Part shown: positions 23,333 to 33,556 of the stretch, piece by piece
How positions within the stretch are numbered: position 1 is the stretch's first letter
Layout: every line of letters begins with the position of its first letter
DNA from: Dysidea avara
Taxonomy: Eukaryota; Porifera; Demospongiae; Dictyoceratida; Dysideidae
Length of the DNA: 64,000 nucleotides
Assembly (NCBI RefSeq): GCF_963678975.1
Contig: NC_089279.1
Location: forward strand, 27,638,004-27,702,003
Direction: 5' to 3'
Notes under the pieces: generated by a model
What the model saw: the letters and a program-made list of their open reading frames with translations, nothing else
What the model was told of the DNA's origin: nothing
The model's database searches: none
Position numbers and translations under genes: made by a program

Positions 23333-25436
23333 TAAGTAACTTAGACACCTCCAAAAATCCACCAAAAAAACTTCACACCACAGGGGTCTAATTAATTTAG
23401 TAACCAGATGGCCTTGTGTCATGGCGCCTGAGCGAAGCAAAGGTGCTACTACAGGGCCTGAGGTACACAGTAAGTACCGTTAAGTTGGTCTCATAAAAAA
23501 ACTACTGTGTGGACCGGTAATGGTCATGCAGCCTTCCAAAATGAAGAGACAAACAATAGTAATGATGTTACTGCATGGTACACATTTGCTTTGCTTGGAA
23601 TTACCGTGGCACAGCCATGTAAATACTGGAGAACACATTAATACTTAGCTGGTGAGCAGGCAATGTGTTTAAAGTTCTGCACATCCAGTCCCATCCTAAA
23701 TTATCCTTACAGTTCATTCCTCTACCTTTCATCACACGGACTCAGTGATGTCTAGTATAACAGAATGCACAATAATGAACACTTGATTGCTTTCAATACT
23801 GGCAATCAGGCTCTTATGGAATGAACAAAACAACCTATAATTTTATCAGCATTGCCATTAGTAAGGCGATGGACCAGGGGAAAGACTGCCTGTCTGATTT
23901 ACCTTTACATTATATGGGACACAGGCCTTTTGCATCTTCTAAACCAATGCTGGCACTAGTAATCTGTTAGTCTGTGATTGTACCAGGAGCTTTATAATTA
24001 CTGCTAGGTGCCTTTGTGTTTATAAACCCCTTGTTGTACTAAGTGTTTACATAAAAAGGTAGTTAGATTTTGGAGCTACGCATTCCCACATTGGTACATA
24101 ATAACATAATATACTAGAAGGCTACAGTACTATAAGAGTTGACTCTTCTGAAACTTCAAGGTCAAGTTTAGCTTTATGAAAGCTCTTTAATAAACTCTAA
24201 TAAGCAGATGTATCTGTTTAGTTGCATAACCCCAAAATCAATGCACACGCACATGCAAGCTTGGTAATTGTTTCTCATTCCCACCTGCATTACTATTCAT
24301 CCTAAATAAGAAGGCTAATTTCTGCATAGTGGATAACTTGCTTTTGCAGTGGTTTATGAGTATTTTGTTCAACAATGAACAGCGCACCTATCATCAGTAA
24401 CCCCCAGTACAGGCTTGGTAGGTGAAATTTGGGGGTTTAGCTACCAACAAAATATACTGCCAGGTGTAGGCCACTGCAATAAATTTTGTATCTAATGACA
24501 ATGGGTTTACAGGTAGCAGCAGTATTCCAGCAGGTAACATTTGCTTTGTTAAATCCCCACTTGATCACCACCCTAGCTGCCTGTATGGGCAGTACAGGGT
24601 TAGCATCGATAGGTGTACATGCATGGCCTAATGGCAGTACACTATGTTGTACCTAACAATTTCCAAGCCCTAATGTTGGTCACTTAAGGCTGAATTGTAA
24701 GCCATGTTCTGTTCATATACTATTCCCAGGGGTAGACAAGAAACAGGAAAAACATAGTACATGATAATACAAGTGCACACATTGTACCTCAAACAATGGC
24801 AGTCAACTCAGCTTATTAGACAGTTTATACTGCTTCTGTTCATGCCTCTCTCTTCCATGATGTCACGAAATACTATATTAATGCTGACTCATATATACGT
24901 AATTATTTTTATGAGGCGCTTATGGACTCAACTTGGGTGAACAAAACGATAACCTACAGCCTCAGGCCATCGGGGTTACTAAATCGCTTAGTTCCCTTGG
25001 TCTTGGTGTCTAACTATTATATATGAACTGTGGGCTGAAGCTTGATTACTAAAATACATGCTGTTTGAATTTTTAGTACTAATTACCAAGGTTGATCACT
25101 GAGATCCAACGCCAAATTCAAGCGCTCTTGGAATCTTCAGGGTAGTACAAAGGGGTTGAAATAAATATTTTGCAAGATCTGCCTGGCAGACCCTTCTCAG
25201 ATTAATAACTGCCTCTGTTTTCAGTTATCATGCAGGCTTCATGGTAATCTCAGCCACACCCACATTATTGGGATTGCATGTTACTGCTTGCAAGCAAACA
25301 AAGAACAATGCAAAGCATTGTTATCACCTAAAACTGTAACCCTGGAATTTCACACTACTACCGTATACGTACAAACTTTCGAGGGACGTTGGCTGCTTGG
25401 CTTTCCACGAAATTTTCATCCTCAAAAGTGTGATAA

Positions 25437-26280
25437 TCAGGGCTAGCTCTATGCTTTCTAATAGATAATCTCAGTGAAAAACAAGTGATATTTAAAAAAT
25501 AAACCATGAAAAATATGGAAATTTCTCCATCCGTGAAAATTACGTACCTCTAATAGGTGTACCCATAACTCTAGCTCTATGCTTTCTAAGGCCCCTATTT
25601 GGTGATTATTAGTTTCTCATCCACCGCCCGCATCCTTCTTAAGCTACCGCATGGTAAGCCATTATTTACTCTGCGCATGCTCAGAAGAACACATGATACC
25701 AAACTGTTATAATTTTTGTTGATGAACGCTACAATTCGCTATATATCACAGGAGAACTGTTGTTTTCCTTAGCAAATTACTGCAGTGCCAGTTGCAATCG
25801 TGCTCTATCGACTTCATCAAAGCAGGCTTTCAGTTGACTGTCGAAAAACAGTTGGTGATCACGAAAATTAGAATCAGCTGGTGAAGGAAATGTTTGTAGT
25901 AAGAAAGAAAGACAATTTGGACAAGGTCTGTACATCAGTGTGTTAATATTATAAAATAATGGCATAATGGTAATACCCTCCCGCCCGCATCATAATAATT
26001 AGAAAGGCTGGATGAGAAACTAATAATCACCGAATAGGGGCCTAATAGATAATCTCAGTGAAAAACAAGTGATATTTAAAAAATAAACCATGAAATATGG
26101 AAACTTTTCCATCCGTGAAAATTACGTACCTCTAATAGGTGTACCCATAAACTCTAGCTCTATGCTTTCTAATAGATAATCTCAGTGAAAAACAAGTGAT
26201 ATTTAAAAAATAAACCATGAAATATGGAAACTTTTCCATCCGTGAAAATTACGTACCTCTAATAGGTGTACCCATAAACT
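25437..26280. repeat. Three tandem ~122-bp units, one split by a MITE
   Basis: The unit CTCTAGCTCTATGCTTTCTA...GTGTACCCATAAA occurs at about 25440-25570, then 25571-25589 plus 26043-26160, then 26161-26280. The middle unit is split exactly by the MITE at 25590-26042. The last two units are almost identical. Confidence 0.85.
25590..26042. mobile_element. Harbinger-like MITE with TAA target duplication
   Basis: Inverted ends begin GGCCCCTATTTGGTGATTAT and match in complement at about 26009-26042. TAA is duplicated at 25587-25589 and 26043-26045. A 3-bp TAA/TTA duplication with GG-starting ends fits PIF/Harbinger. A 62-residue open frame lies inside on - (25965-25777; contains FPSPADSNFRDHQLFFDSQ); it could be a captured exon or chance. 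Confidence 0.8.
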
Positions 26281-26819
26281 ACACTATCCTAAAATTTTGT
26301 GGTGGTCTGTATATGATCACTTTACTGGAACACTCTAGTTGTGTGTATTATGAGACATAAGATTATGAGGTGTTGTGAGACACTGTTCTTGTAAGTTGAC
26401 TATTCCATATCAGTTTAATTTTATATGGAAAGGGTAGCTGGGATACTGTAGACAGCTAGCTAAAACAGATTAGTTGACTTTGTATATACATGTCATATCT
26501 TCTTACTCTTTACTGTATTGTGAGTGGTATCACTGACAGTCTTCTGATATAGCAAATTTAAGGAGGATATTATAAATTTGTGCCGGTTTCATGATCTGAA
26601 TAGATATTATCCCTTATTGCAGGTTTAACCAACTGACTTGTTTTACCCACATTACCCATGCAGCTTAATTAGACTGCAGCACATGTTGCTGCAGACCTTC
26701 AGTGCTGGTCACTGTAAAGCATTAATACAATAATTAACTTGTAATATCACCTCTACTCATGCTACAGTATAGATTTGCAGTGTATATTCACAGCTACGTA
26801 GCACGGTGAATGCCATTTT

Positions 26820-27090
26820 ATCAAAGTATACCGGCCTAGAAGTAGCTATAGTGTACAAGAAAAGCGGTATCCTGTGTAGTCTCGGTCTGTGGGGGCGAAA
26901 CTATAAGGAGTGCTCTATAGGAACGCGATATTTCACGCTGCAGTCACACAGAGGTTTATGTCTAGCACCTAAGAAGCCTGCGAGAAGTGTAATTTACCCT
27001 AGAAAGTGATATACACAAAGCGGCATTTTCACTGACACTGCTGCAAAAAGAAGTTGGTATTTAGCACTTACGAAGCCTGCGAAAAGTGTA
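26820..27090. repeat. Dispersed repeat, copy 1 (second copy at 32625-32950)
   Basis: Shares TGTGTAGTCTCGGTCTGTGG, ACGCTGCAGTCACACAGA and CTGCTGCAAAAAGAAGT with 32625-32850 in the same orientation. Each copy has internal sub-repeats of TAGCAC..AAGAAGCCTGC..GAAGTGT. Confidence 0.75.
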
Positions 27091-27286
27091 ATGTTCTATT
27101 AAGTGAGCATGTATGTAGACTCAAGCATGTAGATGTATTAAGTGTTAAATTATTTTAACATGTGGAACTATGTATGTGGTCATCATATCTGTAACTTACA
27201 GTTATGGGATAACATGAGTTTCTTTTTAAATTAAATACATGGAGTGAAGCTAGTTAGTCATGGCATAAGGCGATCATATTTTATTC

Positions 27287-27590
27287 CTTGTTTCCCGTCA
27301 CCGCCCACATTGTGATCATTTGATCTAGATCACCTGACTGCATTATGTCATGACATAGGGAAGCACAGAATGACCAAGTGTTAAGGTATATGTATTAACT
27401 GTGCATATAAAGAGTAACTAAAGGGTTGAAGACCTTCCACTTTTGTTCAACAGGGTGCCTTTTTGCACCTATTGAAATACTCTAATAGAGCAGTCACATA
27501 CTCAAACAGCAAGAGTCAACTGTATAATGATCAATAATCACCTCCTGCCCGCATCAGATTTTGTTCTACTAGATGACGGGAAACAGGTAA
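27287..27590. mobile_element. Small inverted-repeat element (MITE)
   Basis: Ends CCTTGTTTCCCGTCACCGCC near 27290 and the complement of GATGACGGGAAACAGG near 27575-27590. A copy of the 20-bp motif lies inside at 27476-27498. No coding frame. Confidence 0.55.
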
Positions 27591-28984
27591 TATAATAGTG
27601 ATGGCCTAATATGGTGATACTTTTTCGATGTACAACTTATTGAATTATGCTTAGTTATGCCTGCACCATGCATATCTGATTACCAGTAGTCAGATATGCA
27701 TTGCACACGTGTATGCTAGTGTGTGCATGTGCATGCAGGTTGTGGGTGTAGTGTGATAAACTTTGATGCAGACACCCAAAGATCTAGAATAAACAGAATT
27801 CTTATTGTATGTTTCTTGTTACTCAAGCTGGTTTTGTGAAGCTGATCATATAAATGTGTGAAATGCTGGCGATCACAAAATCTGGCAATGGATATGCTAT
27901 CATTAGTTATATCAATAGACTCTAATAGTGCAATTATGTCATAATTATAATGATATGATGAAGCAATATTCCACCAAGCTCATATAAAAACAAGTGGCAT
28001 AAAAGGTTTGGCTACACCCCATGCATCCTACAAATATTGTAGCTGTTTATAAGACTTTTGTTCATTTGAAACATAATTTCAACATCTTTTCAACATTTTT
28101 GCCCCACAGAATGGGTGACTAGGTCTAGTCTGTGGTTGAAATATTTCAAGCAAAAGCATGTTAGTGTGATAGTTATACAATCACTCAGCAGGATAGTCCT
28201 ATAGTGTTTATTCAGTGAGTATAGGTGGTCACTTGTGATTCTAAAATCTTTGCATGTTAGGATGCCCCATGCATGGATATCCTCCTCAATCATTGGACAA
28301 ATCTAGTAGTATTGTACTCGACCAAGCAGAAACACTTCTTTACCAACATAGACTGTTCAGTATGGGATTCCCTCACTAAGTCAAATGTTCCTCCTATGCC
28401 CACCCATACTTCTGGGAACTATGTTAACACAATTGTATCAAAAGTACAAAAATGGCAGTATAAAATGTGAGTGGCATTTGTACAAATGTGTTGGATATGC
28501 TATATAGATGTAACAACGGACTTCATGACACTTGGTAATAACTGTATACTAGATTACTACGTACACTTAGTACAGCACATTATAATACTGTTTTATGCTT
28601 ACATACTCAATAAGGATACACATAATCATAGTGGATTCTAAAAAACTCTGTTCTCAACTTGAAAAGAGCAGTTCAGCTGCCAGATTTGTGTTGATTTACC
28701 TAGGTCAAGTACTCTAATAGAACATACACATCTAAACAAAATACTCTCTAATAGAACAGTCACTTCTTCTGTTTAGTGAGGATCCACTGAGTCACAGGTG
28801 ATGAGTGGAAACGAAATTTGAAGGAAGAGTGCACTGTTATGGACTATATGTATGCTGAAGCTTTTTTGGATACTAAGACATGCAGTTTGAAGCTTTATAA
28901 TAAGTCACCATGGCTGATCTGTGTGACCCAATGGCAAACGCAAGCAGCACCAACTCTTGGAAATTTTTACTTCAGGGACGTAGG
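27591..28984. other. Stretch without a supported gene
   Basis: Only short frames without domain or splice support. Copies or variants of the 20-bp motif lie at about 27917, 28709 and 28744. Confidence 0.4.
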
Positions 28985-29446
28985 AAGGGAGAAATTTATA
29001 GACTTCAGGGGAGTATGAAGGGGTTGAAATAAACATCTTGTAAAGATGTACCCTTCTCAGATTAATAACTGGCTCTGTTTTCAGTTATCATGCAGGCTTC
29101 ATGGTAATCTCAGCCACACCCACTTATTGGGATTGCATGTTACTACTTACAAGCAAACAAAGAACAATGTTCACTTTTTATTGAAATTGTTGGTGTTTGT
29201 AGGCTCTTCAGTTCAGTCATATCATATGGGAAATCCAGTATAGCTACATATAATCATGGCGGTGGTCTGTATATGATCACTTTACTGGAACACTATAGTT
29301 GTGTATATTAAGATTATGGGGGTGTTGTGAGACGCTGTTCTTGTAAGTTGACTATTCCATATCAGTTAAATTTTATATGGAAAGGGTAGCTGGGATGCTG
29401 TAGACAGCTAGCTAAAACAGATCAGCTTTGTCTGGTGGCAGCAGCC

Positions 29447-29611
29447 ATCACTGGAGTAATAATTGCACCATAAATTTAAGTATACGGAAACTTGATTAAG
29501 TATACGTTGCCGGTTTGAGATAAGTTTATAGGAAAAGTGTACCGTATACTTTTACATACGCCGTATACTTCCGTACACTTAAATTCATGCTACGATTATT
29601 ACTCCAGTGAT
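29447..29611. mobile_element. 165-bp foldback MITE
   Basis: CATCACTGGAGTAATAATTG at the left end pairs with the complement at 29593-29612, and TAAGTATACGGAA pairs with TTCCGTACACTTA inside. The complete element can form one imperfect hairpin. Confidence 0.8.
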
Positions 29612-30344
29612 GTCTCATTTCATTTGGTTTGTAATTCGCGATTTAAAGGATCTGATTAAATAAACTGGTGATATTTAGAAAGTAGATGAGTTGATCTAAC
29701 AAGTGAACATGTAAAACTGTTGATTGGATGTGTTATTTATAAACCGTGGATCGACTTTCCCCCCAGAATATACGTATTTATCGGAAATGACTTTGCAGAG
29801 TTGCTGCCACCATATCCAGTAGATTTAAGGTTAGACACGGAATTTTTTTTGAAGAAAGCTGATTTTGGTATCATTAGAAAGCAAATTTGTCATAGAATAA
29901 CATATCCAAAATCCTCTAAAATCCACCTTGGGGAAAATGTTTTATGGCCAATTTAGTATTGAGGCATATATGACTGGATTCAGGAAAGTGGATCTTCCAC
30001 ACATATCCAATTTACCAACTTTGACAACTCATAACTTCAGATTGGAAAATGGTATTGACTTTAAATTTGATCAGTAGTGAGCACCAGCATCACTTATTAG
30101 TTTCAGAAATTTCAGATTGATATTCAACTTGTACACTAAGTTGTGGTTTCTTTATTAAATGCATTTGGTAGACCTATTTTTGCAAATCTGGTCATTTGTG
30201 GCTAACAAAAATACATATTATCCTTAAAATATTTTCTCATAAGAAATTCATTGCAATCAATATTAACTGTATGAAATAAGAATAAGACTGGTTATAGAAA
30301 TAAAAAAGGTGCCTATCATGTAAGTTCTGAACAAATATATTTGT

Positions 30345-30470
30345 CACGATTATTGTAAACAGTTTCCTCAGCACTTCTGCAACACTCTCCCCTGCAACTG
30401 CCACATGCTGCAACATACTTTAATCCATGATTACACTGAGAACATAATGTTGCTACCACATGGATTTACA
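30345..30470 (-). pseudogene. Cys-rich C-terminal fragment (inverted copy)
   Basis: Read on the minus strand, it encodes CSQCNHGLKYVAACGSCRGE followed by more Cys. This is the small Cys-rich tail that I associate with an uncharacterised metazoan protein family also carrying the DTDVLVLL and GCDTTS motifs. No start or full gene is present. Confidence 0.55.
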
Positions 30471-30485
30471 GTAGAAAGCTTGCAT

Positions 30486-31000
30486 TTAGTTGTGCATCAG
30501 AGTAATTCGGATGCTGGCACACTGATTGTTCAATGTGCACTTCAATTTGCAATTGAAGGAAGTAAAGTGTGTTGTAGCTGATGACACTGATGTTCTTGTC
30601 CTCCTGCATGGTGCACCAGAACATAGCAAGTATATATTTTCTTTCAGAGGTTGGGAAACATTTGAGCATTGGAAAATCGATGACATTATTGGGCACATAG
30701 GTCCTATTGTAACGTCATAATTACATCTTCCCTTTTCGCATGCTTGTATGGAGTGGCTGTGATACAACATCTGCGACATTTGAACAGGGTAAAGTTGGCC
30801 TAATCAAGAAGAAAATGATGTACAAATGATTGCAAGAGCAACACACTTTCACAACTTGTATCTCTACAAGTTATTCGTTAGAAGGAACTTAATGACTAAC
30901 TTGATCCATTACCATAATGGAGCTGGAAACTAGAAGGATCAAGGCTGTATGCAACTGATGATAACAGACATGGGACTAGCACCAAAAGTCTTAACTGGCC
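30486..31000 (+). pseudogene. PIN-like domain fragment, unit 1
   Basis: Joined across shifts, it reads NSDAGTLIVQCALQFAIEG, then VVADDTDVLVLLHGAPEHSK, then SGCDTTSATFEQGKVGLIKK near 30757-30815, then a block near 30900 related to GWKLE..M..DMGP. The acidic DDTD and GCDTTS motifs resemble the acidic pocket of PIN/FEN-type nucleases. Several frame changes and stops make it non-functional. Confidence 0.6.
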
Positions 31001-31124
31001 ATCATCTCTCAGATATTGGGCAATCAATTGATGTTCGCTCTTTCCATTTGCAAGAAAACTTCCTGACTTTTGTATGCTTCCATAGATTCACTTGACTGAA
31101 TATCTGCACCTGCAAATACCATAA

Positions 31125-31910
31125 CATACCTGGAGATGCTGACAGCCCTACATACTGATGGTCCAATGCGCACTTCAATTTTGCAATTGAAGGAAGTAGA
31201 GTGAATGTTGTAGCTGATGACAACAATGAAATTCTTATGCTACTGGTACATGCTGGAAGCAGAACATGACAAGTACGTATCTCTGAAGTTGTAAAACATT
31301 TGAAGATTTGGAAAAATGATGACGTTATTGGGCACATATGTAGGTTCTCTTTTCACATGCCTGGGGTGGCTGTGATACAATGTCCGCAACATTTGAATAG
31401 GTAAAGTCGGCCTAATCAGCAATCAAATGATGTGCAAATGATTGAAAAGTTAATGATGGATTGTATAATGCAACAATTGCATACATTGAAAAATGTTGGA
31501 GTTTGATGGGAATCAGTCCGAGTCATTGAGGAGTCTCAGGTATACAAAACGAAATGATGGCATCAGAAAGTTATTACACATGTGAGCTGTGAAAGTGTGC
31601 TAACCCTTGCAGTTGGATGGAGTTTTCAGGATCAATGGTTTTAGCTGATGCAAGAAGTTATTCATTGGAGGGAACTTAATATGGGGCTGGAAACTAGAAG
31701 GATTAAGGCTGTAACCGATGATGATAGACATGGGACCAGTCCCATAGATCATATATATTAATTTTGTACAATATAAATTCCAGCTTTCCACTGCAAATCC
31801 ATGTGGTAGCAATATTATGCTCCTGTTGCAAACATGGATTATTAGTGTTACAAAATGTGGAGGAGAGAGAGTTGCAGAAGTGCTAAGGAAACTGTTTCTT
31901 ATGAAAAAAT
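31125..31910 (+). pseudogene. PIN-like domain fragment, unit 2, with Cys-rich end
   Basis: A second, more decayed direct copy: QCALQF near 31165, VVADDNNEILMLLVHAG near 31210, GGCDTMSATFE near 31370-31400, GWKLEGLRL near 31690, then a Cys-containing tail (LCSCCKHGLL near 31815). Stops and shifts occur throughout. It matches the unit at 30486-31000 plus the complement of 30345-30470, so it preserves the original order of the gene's pieces. Confidence 0.55.
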
Positions 31911-32624
31911 AATTTAAGGATGAATAACACAATTTTGTTGGTCACAAATTACCAGATTGCAAAAATGGGTTTGCAAATGCATCCGATTGAGAAACCACAA
32001 CTTAGTGTTCAAGTTGAATATCAATCTGAAATTTTCTCCACCTACGTAGTGATGCTGGTGCTCGCTACTGATGAAATTTCAAGTCAATACCATTTTCCAA
32101 TCTGAAGTTATGAGTTGTCAAAGTTGGTAAATTGGATATGTGTGGAAGATCCACTTTCCTGAATCCAGTCACATATGCTTCAATACTAAATTGGCCATAA
32201 AAAAGTTTTCCCAAGGTGGGTTTTAGAGGATTTTGGATGTGTTATTCTATGAAAAATTTGCTTTCTAATGATACCAAAATCAGCTTTCTTCGAATTTTTT
32301 CCGGGTTCACCCCTTTTTTTCAGTTATATCTACCGGACTACCAGACAAAGAAGCCGAGAAAGTTGCTTAAAGTTATTATTATTATTTGGGGGAAAAGGGC
32401 AGACAGCAAAGCTGATTAAGCTCAAACAATCACAGATTATAAGTGCTGTTCAATCAAGTTTGAAAATGTAGCTAGAGTGTTAAGTTCCACAGCCTTGAAC
32501 TATCTAAGTTGTTCAAAAATTCCTGTTGTAGCTGAGTAATCCCGTGCGATTTTGGAGCCCGTCCAATGTTAGGTGAGTTACTCTATCATAGGGAGCATAT
32601 CTAACTTAAGCAAGTCCGGTACCT

Positions 32625-32950
32625 GTCAAGAAAAGCGGTATATATCCTGTGTAGTCTCGGTCTGTGGGGGGCGAGACTATATACTCTACGGGAACGCGAT
32701 ATTCCAATATTCCACGCTGCAGTCACACAGATGTTGATGTCTAGCACATAAGAAGCCTGCTAGAAGTGTTATATACACAAAGCGGAATTTTCACACTGCT
32801 GCAAAAAGAAGTCGGTGCCCATTTAGCACTTAACTACGAAGCCTTCGAAAAGTGTAACGGGGGCTTTTAGACAAAGACAGTTAGTCTAGCACCTGTAAGC
32901 CGTAAAAGAGGTGACACCGGCGTACAGAAACGGGCGGAATTTAGCACTGT
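32625..32950. repeat. Dispersed repeat, copy 2 (first copy at 26820-27090)
   Basis: Same orientation as the first copy. It extends further to the right with another sub-repeat (TAGCACCTGTAAGCCG and TTTAGCGCCTAAG). Confidence 0.7.
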
Positions 32951-33335
32951 GACAGAGATGTTTAGCGCCTAAGTGCTAGCTATCACCTCGTCCATGGGTA
33001 ACCATTTACTTATCAGTTCTGCATTATACCATACGCATATTTAATAGTCGTGTGTGTACATGTGTGTTTCGAGCTGTCACTCCAACTACTGATACTATAA
33101 ATATACCTTAGCTACTATTAAAGAGCACTAGACGATCTTACTTGTTAAGATTGTCAAAGTTGCATCCAGTTGAAGAATGATCTAGAAGATTTATTAAAAC
33201 CCACAAGTAAAATTAATAATTGTAGTAGTTAATAGTAGATATCCAAAAGTTTACAGAAATAACCTGAGAAAAACGTACAACTAACGTGAAATGTGGTCAA
33301 AATTCTATTCCACAATGAAAATCTGCAGGTACCAC

Positions 33336-33343
33336 TATAAAAG
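33336..33343 (+). promoter_or_regulatory. TATA box of the U2-like snRNA gene
   Basis: TATAAAAG lies 25-32 bases upstream of the predicted RNA 5' end at 33368, the expected spacing for a TATA element. Confidence 0.5.
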
Positions 33344-33367
33344 TGAAGGAAAGACCAGGTTTTTTTT

Positions 33368-33556
33368 ATCGTTTCTCGGCCTATCGGCTAAGATCAAGTA
33401 GAAATAACTGTTCTTGTCAGTGTAATATCTGACACATAGGCTATTAGCCTATTTGATATTACTCTAATTTGTGGAACTCGGAGAGGAGTTTGAAGCTTGC
33501 TTCACCCTCTCCACGAGTTACCCAGGTATTGCAGTACCTCCTGGGTGGCTCACTCC
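33368..33556 (+). ncRNA. U2-type spliceosomal snRNA (divergent)
   Basis: The 5' end ATCGTTTCTCGGCC, then GGCTAAGATCAAGT and CTGTTCTTGTCAG..AATATCTGAC, match the conserved 5' half of U2, which pairs with the intron branch site and with U6. Stem-loop IIa carries a compensated pair change relative to human U2 (GTCAG/CTGAC in place of AUCAG/CUGAU). An Sm-type site, AATTTGTGG, is at about 33468-33476. Stem-loop III (GAGGAGTTTGAAGCTTGCTTC) and stem-loop IV (CCAGGTATTGCAGTACCTCC) follow. The branch-site-pairing hexamer GTAGTA is replaced by AGAAATA, which is very unusual for U2. It is therefore either a variant or a recently decayed copy. The 3' end is approximate. Confidence 0.88.

Larger units (their letters stand above)
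17632..25012. repeat. 7.4-kb region bounded by long inverted repeats
   Basis: Sequence from about 17632 to 19100 is repeated in reverse complement at about 24120-25012. Shared landmarks include GTTAGACACC at the outer edges, ATCGTTTTGTTCACCCAAGT (17728 and the complement near 24945), and TTAGGTACAACATAGTGTAC (about 18020 and the complement near 24640). The left arm is longer because it contains a LINE fragment (18219-18657). The right arm also ends near 23333 in a related terminal sequence, so this could be two head-to-head copies of one 1.7-kb element and not a single 7.4-kb transposon. I found no transposase between the arms. Confidence 0.7.
25130..29425. repeat. Duplicated block, direct copies about 3.8 and 2.9 kb apart
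   Basis: About 25130-25320 matches 28985-29170 (shared TTCAGTTATCATGCAGGCTT), and about 26285-26490 matches 29253-29425 (shared TGGTCTGTATATGATCACTT and the end CAGCTAGCTAAAACAGAT). The first copy is split by the tandem repeats and MITE at 25437-26280, which the second copy lacks. This indicates duplication before, or independent of, those insertions. Confidence 0.75.
29815..32335. mobile_element. Foldback composite built from a repeated gene fragment
   Basis: Sequence at about 29840-30480 is the reverse complement of about 31770-32290 (for example CAGCTTTCTTCGAATTTTTT side of 32280 against 29845, and CCACATGGATTTACAGTAGA against 31795). Between the arms, a second block is duplicated directly: about 30500-31000 and about 31130-31760. 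The arms encode a Cys-rich C-terminal segment and the direct units encode an upstream domain of what looks like one ancestral protein. No transposase is seen. It may be a transposon-borne gene or a foldback-amplified fragment. Confidence 0.7.

Noticed and set aside
17632..25012. A Polinton/Maverick-type large transposon
   Set aside because: Long inverted ends fit, but the span is too short and no DNA polymerase, integrase or capsid-type gene is visible.
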